Under the pieces are notes generated by a model. That model ran no database searches. It saw only the letters and a list, made by a program, of their open reading frames with translations, and was not told the origin of the DNA. This document shows positions 1-6,080 of a stretch of 6,189 nt of DNA, piece after piece. How positions within the stretch are numbered: the stretch's first letter is position 1; every line of letters starts with the position of its first letter. The position numbers and the translations under genes are program-made. The DNA is taken from NCBI GenBank assembly GCA_019090365.1, contig JAHRWC010000043.1, positions 1 through 6,189 of the forward strand, in the 5' to 3' direction. This stretch comes from Flavobacteriaceae bacterium (GTDB taxonomy: Bacteria; Bacteroidota; Bacteroidia; Flavobacteriales; Flavobacteriaceae).

Positions 1-384
1 ACATTAAAGGAGATTGTTTTTCCTACCGATTTTAATATCCTTTTTAGGAATAATGTTTTAAATACAATTTCAGATATTTTAAAAAATTATAAATCGAGAT
101 TAAATATTTTAAATATTTCAAAAAAAGAAAAACCTTTAACATCATTACAAAAAATAAATAAGGAAAGTTTAGAAGATTCTTTAAATGAAGAACAATTAGA
201 ATTCCATTTTATTTCTAATAAAAATATTGAAAACGCCTTACAATTGTTTGTAGAAAACAGAGAAGTTGACATGATTGCAATTGTTGCTAAAAATTTAAAT
301 TTTTCGCAGCGCATATTATTTAGACCTAAAGTTGCTCGCATCAGTTATCATACTGAAATTCCTTTTTTAATTCTTCACGAATAA
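1..384 (+). CDS. Universal stress protein, C-terminal part (5' end outside window)
   Basis: The frame is open from base 1 to TAA at 382-384 and gives 127 residues with no start codon, so the gene begins to the left of the window. The visible start reads EIVFPTDF, which matches the first strand of the second Usp domain in the downstream proteins (for example KLLFTTDF and EIVFPTS). The end, DMIAIVAKN...YHTEIPFLILHE, matches the C-termini of the Usp proteins at 491 and 1359. This is therefore the second domain of a two-domain Usp. Like its neighbours it lacks the G-x2-G-x9-G-(S/T) nucleotide-binding motif in this half. The full protein is probably about 280 residues and cytoplasmic. No strong terminator follows, and the next gene has its own promoter 40-100 bp downstream. 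The antisense open frame over this region is a shadow. Confidence 0.85.
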   Translation, partial: TLKEIVFPTDFNILFRNNVLNTISDILKNYKSRLNILNISKKEKPLTSLQKINKESLEDSLNEEQLEFHFISNKNIENALQLFVENREVDMIAIVAKNLNFSQRILFRPKVARISYHTEIPFLILHE

Positions 385-422
385 TTTCAAAAACACCTTT
401 TTCTTCTTATTATCAATTACTT

Positions 423-440
423 AAATGATAATTATCATTT
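423..440. promoter_or_regulatory. FNR/Crp-family-like operator upstream of the Usp operon
   Basis: This is an 18-bp perfect palindrome, AAATGATAATTATCATTT, containing TGAT-AATT-ATCA at 426-437 with its centre at 431.5. The core matches the FNR half-sites (TTGAT-N4-ATCAA) in spacing and in the inner bases. The centre is 29.5 nt upstream of the -7 box at 461, which places it near -41.5, the class II activator position. Two other promoters in the window share this geometry. A Fur-like reading (GATAAT repeats) is possible for this copy alone. Confidence 0.65.
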
Positions 441-460
441 TTTTCAGAATTTTTGATGAC

Positions 461-468
461 TAACTTTG
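461..468 (+). promoter_or_regulatory. Bacteroidetes-type -7 box of the Usp operon
   Basis: TAACTTTG matches the Bacteroidetes -7 consensus TAnnTTTG at every fixed position. No TTTG is seen at the -33 position, where there is a T-run at 438-444, which fits an activator-dependent promoter. The predicted transcript start is near 473, giving a leader of about 18 nt before the ATG at 491. Confidence 0.65.
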
Positions 469-490
469 AGAATAGTCTAAATCTGGAAAA

Positions 491-1336
491 ATGAGAAAAC
501 TACTTATTCCTACCGATTTTTCAGAAAATGCATTAAATGCTATTAAAAATGCTGTGGTTCTTTTTAAATATGAACAATGCGAAATATTTTTAATGCATGC
601 ATATATTGATGAACTTTACGATGCAAAAAAAGATCATCCAGAAACTGAATTTGAAGCTTTAAAAAAAGAGATTCATACCACAGTTGAATTAAAAATGGAC
701 GTACTTCTTTCAGAAGTGAAAAAGTTTTCTCCTAACCCTAAACACAATTTCATTCCGTTACTTCTAAATGGTACACTCATCGATGAACTTAATGATATCG
801 TTGATCGAGAAAATATTGACTTATTATTAATGGGTACTTTAGGGCAAGCCAATCATAAAAACAAAACTTTTGGAAGCAATACAATTCAGGTTTTAAAATA
901 TGTTAAATGCCCTGTAATGGCAATACCAAAAGGGTTTTCTTCATATGCTGCCAAAAAATTATTATTTACTACAGATTTTCAATTACCCTATAAAAGAAGA
1001 GAGTTAAAACTTATAAGCACTTTAGCAAAAAGTTTTGTCGCAAAAATAGATTTCTTATATGTTTCAGATTTCAAAACACTTTCCCACAGACAAGAAGACA
1101 ATAAAGCATTTTTAGATAGTTGTTTTAGAGCTAATCTTACTGAATTTCATTCAAAACAAGATGATGACCTTACACATGCTATTAATAAATTTATAAATGA
1201 ACATGAAATTGACCTTTTAATAATGGTCAATTCAAGACATTCATTTCTAGAAAACATTCTCTATCAATCTACTATCGATGCTATTGGTCTACATATAAAA
1301 ATTCCTTTTTTAGTACTGCAAAACCTTAAGCGGTAA
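491..1336 (+). CDS. Universal stress protein, tandem two-domain UspA family
   Basis: This 281-residue cytoplasmic protein has two tandem Usp domains. Domain 1 (about residues 1-147) opens with KLLIPTDFSENALNAI and carries the complete nucleotide-binding motif G115-TL-G118-x9-G128-S129, followed by the typical closing strand CPVMAIP. Domain 2 (about 155-281) starts LLFTTDF. At the equivalent place it reads DLLIMVNSRHSFLENI, so the glycine motif is lost and this half is unlikely to bind ATP in the usual way. The ATG follows a short AT-rich leader with no clear Shine-Dalgarno sequence. It is the first gene of the operon, and the next Usp starts 22 bp after its stop. The FNR-like promoter suggests induction under low oxygen or redox stress. 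Family membership is clear from the motifs; the specific role is inferred. Confidence 0.93.
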   Translation: MRKLLIPTDFSENALNAIKNAVVLFKYEQCEIFLMHAYIDELYDAKKDHPETEFEALKKEIHTTVELKMDVLLSEVKKFSPNPKHNFIPLLLNGTLIDELNDIVDRENIDLLLMGTLGQANHKNKTFGSNTIQVLKYVKCPVMAIPKGFSSYAAKKLLFTTDFQLPYKRRELKLISTLAKSFVAKIDFLYVSDFKTLSHRQEDNKAFLDSCFRANLTEFHSKQDDDLTHAINKFINEHEIDLLIMVNSRHSFLENILYQSTIDAIGLHIKIPFLVLQNLKR

Positions 1337-1358
1337 TAAAAAATAAAACCTTTACGTC

Positions 1359-2210
1359 ATGAAAAGAAAAATACTTTTACCTACAGATTTTTCAGAGAAC
1401 TCTTGGAATGCAATTAAATATGCCATCGAATTATTTGAAAACGAAACATGTGATTTTTACCTCCTTAATGTTTTTTCTACCATAGGATTTGCTTCAGATA
1501 ATATTATGGTTCCTGAAATGGGGGAAATAGCTTTTAATTCAGTTAAGAAAAATTCAGAAAAAGGATTAGATAAATTCTTATATCGAATTTCTTTAAGGAA
1601 AGACAATCCTAATCATGAATTCTTTACAATTTCAATGTATGACACCTTGTTATATAGTATAAAAGAAGTTGTAGAAAAAAACACAATCGACCTCATCATT
1701 ATGGGCACCAAAGGCTCCTCTAATGTATTAACTGCATTTTTTGGCAGTAATACTGTAACAGTTATGGAGAAGGTTAGAAATTGTCCAGTAATTGCTATTC
1801 CTGAAAAAACAAATTTTAAAACTCCTTATGAAATTGTATTTCCAACAAGTTTAAAAACTCAATATAACAGTAACGAGCTTCAACAATTAGTAGATATAGC
1901 CTCACTAAATAATTCAACTATAAGAATATTACATATTCAAAAGGAAAATAGCTTAGATGAAGAACAATTAAACAATAAAAAAATATTGCGAGATAATTTT
2001 GGACCCTTAGAGCATAGTTTTCATTACATCCGCGATGTTGATTTATACACCAGCTTATATAAATTTATTGAAATAATGAACACAGACATGATTGTATTCA
2101 TTAATAAAGAACATAGTTTTTTCGAAAATATTTTCTCTAATCCTATGGTTAAGGAGTTAGGATATCATTCAAAAATTCCTGTGTTGACATTACATGATTT
2201 TAAAAAATAA
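1359..2210 (+). CDS. Universal stress protein, tandem two-domain UspA family
   Basis: This 283-residue protein is a divergent paralogue of the preceding gene. Domain 1 opens KILLPTDFSENSWNAIKYA and contains the full ATP-type motif G116-TK-G119-x9-G129-S130, then CPVIAIP. Domain 2 begins at about residue 158 (EIVFPTS) and ends DMIVFINKEHSFFENIFSNP...SKIPVLTLHD; the glycine loop is replaced by NKEHSFFEN, as in the paralogues. A Usp dimer or tandem pair normally acts in the cytoplasm as an ATP-binding stress or energy sensor; no partner is defined here. It lies 22 bp after the upstream Usp and 11 bp before the ATP-cone gene, with no promoter visible between them, so it is most likely co-transcribed from the promoter at 423-468. 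Confidence 0.93.
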   Translation: MKRKILLPTDFSENSWNAIKYAIELFENETCDFYLLNVFSTIGFASDNIMVPEMGEIAFNSVKKNSEKGLDKFLYRISLRKDNPNHEFFTISMYDTLLYSIKEVVEKNTIDLIIMGTKGSSNVLTAFFGSNTVTVMEKVRNCPVIAIPEKTNFKTPYEIVFPTSLKTQYNSNELQQLVDIASLNNSTIRILHIQKENSLDEEQLNNKKILRDNFGPLEHSFHYIRDVDLYTSLYKFIEIMNTDMIVFINKEHSFFENIFSNPMVKELGYHSKIPVLTLHDFKK

Positions 2211-2221
2211 ACAGCGCTAAT

Positions 2222-3079
2222 TTGAAACCTTTAGACAATAAAATAGAAATCGATGTTATAAAATCTTCAGGAAAGAGAGCACGATTTTCATTGAAGAAAT
2301 TAAGCAGTTCATTAAAACGAAGTGGAGCAAATGACAACACGGTTAAACAGATTTTAAATAAAGTAAGAGATGAATTATACCAAGGCATTTCTACAAAAGA
2401 AATCTATAACCGCGCCTTTGCGCTTTTAAAAAAAGAAAAATCTGTATTTGCTTCAAAATACAAATTAAAAAAAGCCATTTATGAGTTAGGCCCTACAGGT
2501 TTTCCTTTTGAACGATTTATTGGCGCTATGTTATTTTATTCAGGATACAGCATAAAAATAGGTCAAACCATTGAAGGAAATTGTGTAAATCATGAGGTTG
2601 ATGTAGTTGCAAATAAAAATGGTGTAGATATAATGGCTGAATGTAAATTTCATAGTGAAGAAGGAAGAAATTGCAATGTAAAAGTGCCTTTATACATACA
2701 TTCTAGATATCAAGATATTCAAGAACAAAGAAATAATAACCCAAAAACAAATGGAATTCCAACAGAATGTTGGGTTGTTACCAATACGCGATTTTCAAAA
2801 GATGCAATCACCTACGGAGAGTGTTCTGGTTTATATATGTTAAGTTGGGATTATCCCAAAAGTAATAGTTTACGAAAACGAATAGATCGATTAGGATTAT
2901 ATCCAATTACGGTTTCAACAGTTTTAACTCAACGAGAAAAACAATTTCTAATTAGTCGAGATATCGTTTTATGCAGACAGTTAATAAATGATTTATTTTA
3001 CCTAGATCACTTAGGTATTTCAGAAGAAAGGAAAAAAATAATTCTTAATGAAATAAATATGTTATGTCATGAAAAATGA
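2222..3079 (+). CDS. ATP-cone domain fused to a PD-(D/E)xK (Mrr-like) nuclease domain
   Basis: The protein has 285 residues. Residues about 8-90 look like an ATP-cone, the nucleotide-binding regulatory domain known from ribonucleotide reductases and NrdR: IDVIKSSGKRARFSLKKL, then helices ending FASKYKLKKAIYELGP. Residues about 95-210 resemble a restriction-endonuclease-like fold: E97 (FERFIG), then HEVD127, then E140-C-K142 (AECKFH), which gives the D...ExK active-site pattern. The last 70 or so residues are helical and unassigned. The start is TTG at 2222-2224; an in-frame stop lies at 2201-2203, no ATG lies between, and the next TTG (residue 24) would cut into the ATP-cone. The 3' end overlaps the next gene by 11 bp, suggesting translational coupling. 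An ATP- or dATP-regulated nuclease is an inference; there is no adjacent methylase, so it is not an ordinary restriction system. Confidence 0.8.
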   Translation: MKPLDNKIEIDVIKSSGKRARFSLKKLSSSLKRSGANDNTVKQILNKVRDELYQGISTKEIYNRAFALLKKEKSVFASKYKLKKAIYELGPTGFPFERFIGAMLFYSGYSIKIGQTIEGNCVNHEVDVVANKNGVDIMAECKFHSEEGRNCNVKVPLYIHSRYQDIQEQRNNNPKTNGIPTECWVVTNTRFSKDAITYGECSGLYMLSWDYPKSNSLRKRIDRLGLYPITVSTVLTQREKQFLISRDIVLCRQLINDLFYLDHLGISEERKKIILNEINMLCHEK

Positions 3080-4445
3080 AGTGATAAAAGTTCATTTTTT
3101 AGGTGCCTCTAGAACAGTAACAGGTTCTAAATTTCTAATAGAGACCTCTCAGAAAAATATTCTTATTGATTGTGGAATGTTTCAAGGTTTAAAAGAATTA
3201 CGTGAAAAAAACTGGGAAAATATCCCTTTTGATGTTTCCACAATAGATCATGTTTTATTAACCCATGGTCATCTAGATCATACCGGTTATTTACCTCGAC
3301 TCGTTCAACAAGGATTTAAAGGGAGTATTGAAGGAACATCGCCAACTTTAGCTATTGCAAAAATTATTTTAAAAGATAGTGGTAAAATTCATGAAGAGGA
3401 TGCAAAAAGAGCAAACAAAGAAGGGTATTCAAAACATGAACCTGCCCTCCCTTTTTATACGATAAAGGAAGCTGAACAAACCATTCGATTTTTTAACAAT
3501 AGAGAAAAGAACGTTTGGCATCAACTGGATAAAGATATTAAATATCGCTTGCGATATAATGGGCATATTATTGGTTCTACTTTTATTGAATTAGATCTCT
3601 TCGGAAAAATATTCGTTTTTTCTGGTGATATAGGAAGACAAAATGATTTATTACTAGCACCTCCTTTGCGTCCAAAATGGGCTGATTATTTATTTTTAGA
3701 AAGCACTTATGGCAATAAATTACACCCAAAAGAAGATATTGAAGATAAAATAGTAGCGCTTGTAAATACAACACTTAAAAACAGAGGGACTTTAATAATT
3801 CCTTCATTTGCAGTAGAAAGATTACAATCGTTAATGTATTTGTTATGGCAATTATATAAGAAGAATAAAATTCCAAATATTCCTGTTTTTGTTGATAGTC
3901 CTATGGGGAATAATGTACTCTCCGTATTCGAACAATATTCTAATTGGCACAAATTACCAGCTAATGAATTTGCTGCAATGAGTCGTTGGACAAACATCAT
4001 AACTTCATACAAAGAAACGTGGGAAACCATTGATAACCCACGGCCAAAAATAGTAATTGCAGGTAGTGGAATGGTAACAGGAGGAAGAGTATTAACCTAT
4101 CTACAACAACTCATTGATGAGGCTTCAACAAATATATTATTGGTAGGATATCAGGCAGAAGGAACTAGAGGAAGACAATTATTAGAAGGCGCTCATGAAA
4201 TTAAATTTTATGGCAAATACTATCCTGTTAATGCACAAGTACATCAAATAGAAAGTTTGTCTGCACATGCAGATCAAAAAGAAATTCTTGAGTGGATGGG
4301 AGGTATTAAAAATGTAATAGAAACTGTATTTTTAGTACATGGAGAACCTTCTTCAATAAATACATTACGCGTAAAAATTCAGGATGTTTACCATTGTAAA
4401 GTGACTGTACCAAAATTATATGATGTGCTTAAAATTCATCTTTAA
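3069..4445 (+). CDS. MBL-fold/beta-CASP RNA-processing exonuclease-like protein
   Basis: This 458-residue protein has the full set of metallo-beta-lactamase and beta-CASP motifs expected of a cytoplasmic zinc-dependent RNase (CPSF-73/YSH1-like family). They are H66-x-H68-x-D70-H71 (THGHLDHTGYLP), H166 (NGHIIGS), D187 (SGDIGR), motif A E211 (LESTYG), motif B H400 (SAHAD) and motif C H424 (LVHGE). The beta-CASP insert spans roughly residues 225-365, including the conserved PSFAVER and AGSGMVTGGR segments. The length is normal for the short bacterial members, which lack the extra C-terminal domain of RNase J. Catalytic residues appear intact, so an active enzyme is likely; the RNA substrate is unknown. 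The ATG at 3069 lies inside the end of the ATP-cone nuclease gene (11-bp overlap). It is the last gene of the operon, with no strong terminator after it. Confidence 0.92.
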   Translation: MKNEVIKVHFLGASRTVTGSKFLIETSQKNILIDCGMFQGLKELREKNWENIPFDVSTIDHVLLTHGHLDHTGYLPRLVQQGFKGSIEGTSPTLAIAKIILKDSGKIHEEDAKRANKEGYSKHEPALPFYTIKEAEQTIRFFNNREKNVWHQLDKDIKYRLRYNGHIIGSTFIELDLFGKIFVFSGDIGRQNDLLLAPPLRPKWADYLFLESTYGNKLHPKEDIEDKIVALVNTTLKNRGTLIIPSFAVERLQSLMYLLWQLYKKNKIPNIPVFVDSPMGNNVLSVFEQYSNWHKLPANEFAAMSRWTNIITSYKETWETIDNPRPKIVIAGSGMVTGGRVLTYLQQLIDEASTNILLVGYQAEGTRGRQLLEGAHEIKFYGKYYPVNAQVHQIESLSAHADQKEILEWMGGIKNVIETVFLVHGEPSSINTLRVKIQDVYHCKVTVPKLYDVLKIHL

Positions 4446-4472
4446 TCACTAATTATCAATACTCTAAAAATC

Positions 4473-4484
4473 TGATTTTTATCA
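4473..4484. promoter_or_regulatory. FNR/Crp-family-like operator upstream of the lipoprotein gene
   Basis: TGAT-TTTT-ATCA is a perfect core palindrome for the half-sites, centred at 4478.5. It lies 29.5 nt upstream of the -7-like box at 4508, the same distance as at the Usp operon and the minus-strand Usp gene. Unlike the site at 423-440 it is not extended beyond the core (C on the left, T on the right). Confidence 0.55.
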
Positions 4485-4499
4485 TTTTATAAAAATGAT
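4481..4499. repeat. AT-rich inverted repeat in the lipoprotein promoter
   Basis: ATCATTTT-ATA-AAAATGAT is an 8-bp perfect inverted repeat with a 3-nt spacer. Its left arm overlaps the right half-site of the FNR-like operator, and it covers about -39 to -21 of the predicted promoter. It could be a second protein-binding site over the -33 region or a chance consequence of composition. It is too AT-rich and lacks the T-tract expected of a terminator for the upstream operon. Confidence 0.4.
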
Positions 4500-4507
4500 T
4501 TAACTCT

Positions 4508-4515
4508 TATCTTAG
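4508..4515 (+). promoter_or_regulatory. -7-like box of the lipoprotein gene
   Basis: TATCTTAG fits TAnnTTTG at five of six fixed positions (A for T at the seventh base). The main support is its position: its first T is 29.5 nt from the operator centre, exactly as in the other two promoters. The predicted transcript start is near 4520, leaving a leader of about 15 nt before the ATG. Confidence 0.5.
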
Positions 4516-4534
4516 ATAATTATATCTATTCGTC

Positions 4535-5167
4535 ATGAAAAATTTAATCCTCAGTAGTCTTGTTTTATTATTAATTAGTTGTTCTTCTAGTAAAATAGTT
4601 GAGCAATATAAGAGCCCCGATAATCCAACATTTGAAGCCAATAAAGTATTAATTATTGGTATGGCTCAAAATATAGAATCTAGAAGAATGTTTGAAAAAG
4701 AACTTGCTGTAGCCCTAGAAAAAAAGGATGTTATTGCTGTAAAAAGCGTCGACTTTTTTGAAAACTCATTTGCTTCAGATAAAAAATCTGAAACAGATTT
4801 GAATGCTATTGAAAAACAACTTACCGATGCAGGATTTGATGCAATCATACTTTCAAAAGTGATAAGTTCAGAAAATAAAGTCACCTTAGTAAAAGCGATT
4901 AAAAGTTTTGATGAATCTTTCAATAACTTTAGAGATGATTACTATAAAAGTCAGGATATTTATTTTAACGATGACTATCTACAAGAATCAAAAACTTACC
5001 ATACAGAAACTACTTTGTATTGCATTTGTCCAACGAAAGAACGTGAGTTAATTTGGAAAGGCACAATTGATATTGTAAACCCAGTTAAAGCAAAAACTTC
5101 GATAGGTGATTATGTTTCTTTATTGTTGAAAGAATTTGAAAAACAGCAGCTCTTAATTGTAGATTAA
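4535..5167 (+). CDS. Small hypothetical lipoprotein
   Basis: The product is 210 residues and I do not recognise a named family. The N-terminus has a lysine at position 2, a hydrophobic core (LILSSLVLLLIS) and a lipobox ending at C16 (LLISC), so it is very likely a lipoprotein exported by Sec and processed by signal peptidase II. The residues after the cysteine (SSSK) show no acidic surface-export signal, so a periplasm-facing location is the better guess. The mature part starts with a strand-like segment (KVLIIGMA), then helices (ESRRMFEKELAVALEKK), GFDAIILSKVI, a tyrosine/aspartate-rich stretch at 134-148, and a strand TTLYCICPTKERELIWKG, a pattern common in small envelope lipoproteins. It has its own FNR-like promoter and ends 3 bp from the converging Usp gene. 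Shared regulation suggests an envelope role in the same stress response. Confidence 0.85.
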   Translation: MKNLILSSLVLLLISCSSSKIVEQYKSPDNPTFEANKVLIIGMAQNIESRRMFEKELAVALEKKDVIAVKSVDFFENSFASDKKSETDLNAIEKQLTDAGFDAIILSKVISSENKVTLVKAIKSFDESFNNFRDDYYKSQDIYFNDDYLQESKTYHTETTLYCICPTKERELIWKGTIDIVNPVKAKTSIGDYVSLLLKEFEKQQLLIVD

Positions 5168-5170
5168 AAG

Positions 5171-6007
5171 CTATTTATGTAAAATCAACAATGGAACTTT
5201 TGTGCCGTAATCTATTTTAGCCATTTCTGATCCATACACAAAACGTTTTACAAAAGATTCTTTTTCAAAAAAGGAAGTATGCATATCCACATCAATTAAT
5301 TGCACAAAAGAATCAACAGCTATAGGAGTTGATACACCTACAATTTTATAAAACTCTGTGTTAATATTTTTAAATTTCTCCTTTAATTGTTTCTGAAATT
5401 TATTTTCAATTTCAACATCATATTCTTTATCATTAATTTCTAATACTTTCAATAAAGCATGCTGATGATTGATGATTTCTAAGAGTGGTTTTAATTTTTT
5501 TATATCAAAAGACTCATGATTATGAATGGTAAATAAAACTATTTCAAATTGATTTAAGGTATAACTTTCAGGAATCACTAATAATGGACAATCTACATTT
5601 CTAATAACATTTAAAGTATGACTTCCAAAAACTACTTCTTTAGCTCCTGTTGCACCATTACTACCCATAATAATTAAATCAATATCATTTGCCTTGATCG
5701 ATTGATTAATCGCATCTATAAATACATCAAAATTGATTATAGAAATAAAGGCATACTTTTCTGAAGCGTATTTTTTTTGATAAAAATCTACTAATTTGTG
5801 AAGTTCTTGTCGGTTATCTTTTAAGACTGAATCATATACAGTATTTCCATTGGAAGCTGTATAAAAATCATCTGTAGTGTATTCTGATACTTTTTTAGTA
5901 TTTAAAAAATAAAAATTACAAGGGTTTCCTTTAAAAAACTCTAATGCATAATTAATTGCATTTTTTGAATTCTCTGAAAAATCGGTAGGCAATAATATGT
6001 TTTTCAT
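5171..6007 (-). CDS. Universal stress protein, tandem two-domain UspA family (minus strand)
   Basis: This 278-residue protein is the fourth Usp in the window. Domain 1 opens KNILLPTDFSENSKNAINYA and contains the complete nucleotide-binding motif G115-SN-G118-x9-G128-S129, then CPLLVIP. Domain 2 begins at about residue 155 (EIVLFTIHNHES), is more divergent than in the plus-strand paralogues, and reads DVDMHTSFFEKESFVKRFVYGSEM where the glycine loop would be; it ends VPLLILHK. It is cytoplasmic and probably binds ATP through the first domain only. The ATG (complement of 6005-6007) follows a predicted 15-nt leader. It is transcribed alone from the promoter at 6027-6073, downstream of a tRNA gene separated by a terminator, and converges on the lipoprotein gene with a 3-bp gap. 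Confidence 0.93.
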   Translation of the reverse strand: MKNILLPTDFSENSKNAINYALEFFKGNPCNFYFLNTKKVSEYTTDDFYTASNGNTVYDSVLKDNRQELHKLVDFYQKKYASEKYAFISIINFDVFIDAINQSIKANDIDLIIMGSNGATGAKEVVFGSHTLNVIRNVDCPLLVIPESYTLNQFEIVLFTIHNHESFDIKKLKPLLEIINHQHALLKVLEINDKEYDVEIENKFQKQLKEKFKNINTEFYKIVGVSTPIAVDSFVQLIDVDMHTSFFEKESFVKRFVYGSEMAKIDYGTKVPLLILHK

Positions 6008-6026
6008 TATCAGACTATTATACTAA

Positions 6027-6034
6027 TAAAATTA
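6027..6034 (-). promoter_or_regulatory. -7-like box of the minus-strand Usp gene
   Basis: Read on the minus strand this is TAATTTTA, fitting TAnnTTTG at five of six fixed positions (final A instead of G). It starts 29.5 nt from the operator centre at 6063.5. The predicted transcript start is near 6022. No TTTG is seen at -33, as expected for an activator-dependent promoter. Confidence 0.5.
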
Positions 6035-6053
6035 GTAAATTTTTTAATATGTC

Positions 6054-6073
6054 TTTATGATAATCATCATAAA
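6054..6073. promoter_or_regulatory. FNR/Crp-family-like operator upstream of the minus-strand Usp gene
   Basis: TTTATGAT-AATC-ATCATAAA has 8-bp perfect arms around a 4-nt spacer and contains TGAT-AATC-ATCA at 6058-6069. Its half-sites and spacing match the operator at 423-440. It sits 7 bp from the T-tract of the tRNA terminator, so the promoter begins almost directly after transcription of the tRNA ends. Confidence 0.65.
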
Positions 6074-6080
6074 ATTGCAT

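Noticed and set aside
87..341. Antisense open frame of 84 codons
   Set aside because: It lies opposite the clear Usp C-terminal reading frame and shows only low-complexity hydrophobic/serine-rich sequence.
423..440. Fur box
   Set aside because: GATAATTATC resembles part of the Fur consensus, but the other two co-spaced sites do not extend to a Fur box, while all three fit the FNR-type TGAT-N4-ATCA core. Not fully excluded for this copy.
2200..2388. Minus-strand open frame of 62 codons across the start of the ATP-cone gene
   Set aside because: It is antisense to the conserved ATP-cone segment, with no promoter or recognisable protein features.
2222..3079. Restriction-modification system
   Set aside because: The nuclease-like domain has no methyltransferase or specificity subunit nearby and sits in a stress operon.
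3583..4030. Two overlapping minus-strand open frames (63 and 107 codons)
   Set aside because: Both are antisense to the beta-CASP gene, whose motifs are intact along the whole stretch.
4481..4499. Terminator of the Usp/RNase operon
   Set aside because: The stem is almost all A-T and is not followed by a T-run; it also lies inside the next gene's promoter.
1355..4537. Repeated GTCATG at three start codons (1359, 3069, 4535)
   Set aside because: A short motif that does not pair with the 16S 3' end and is absent at the other starts; likely chance.
4666..4923. Minus-strand open frame of 85 codons
   Set aside because: Serine/phenylalanine-rich antisense shadow of the lipoprotein gene.
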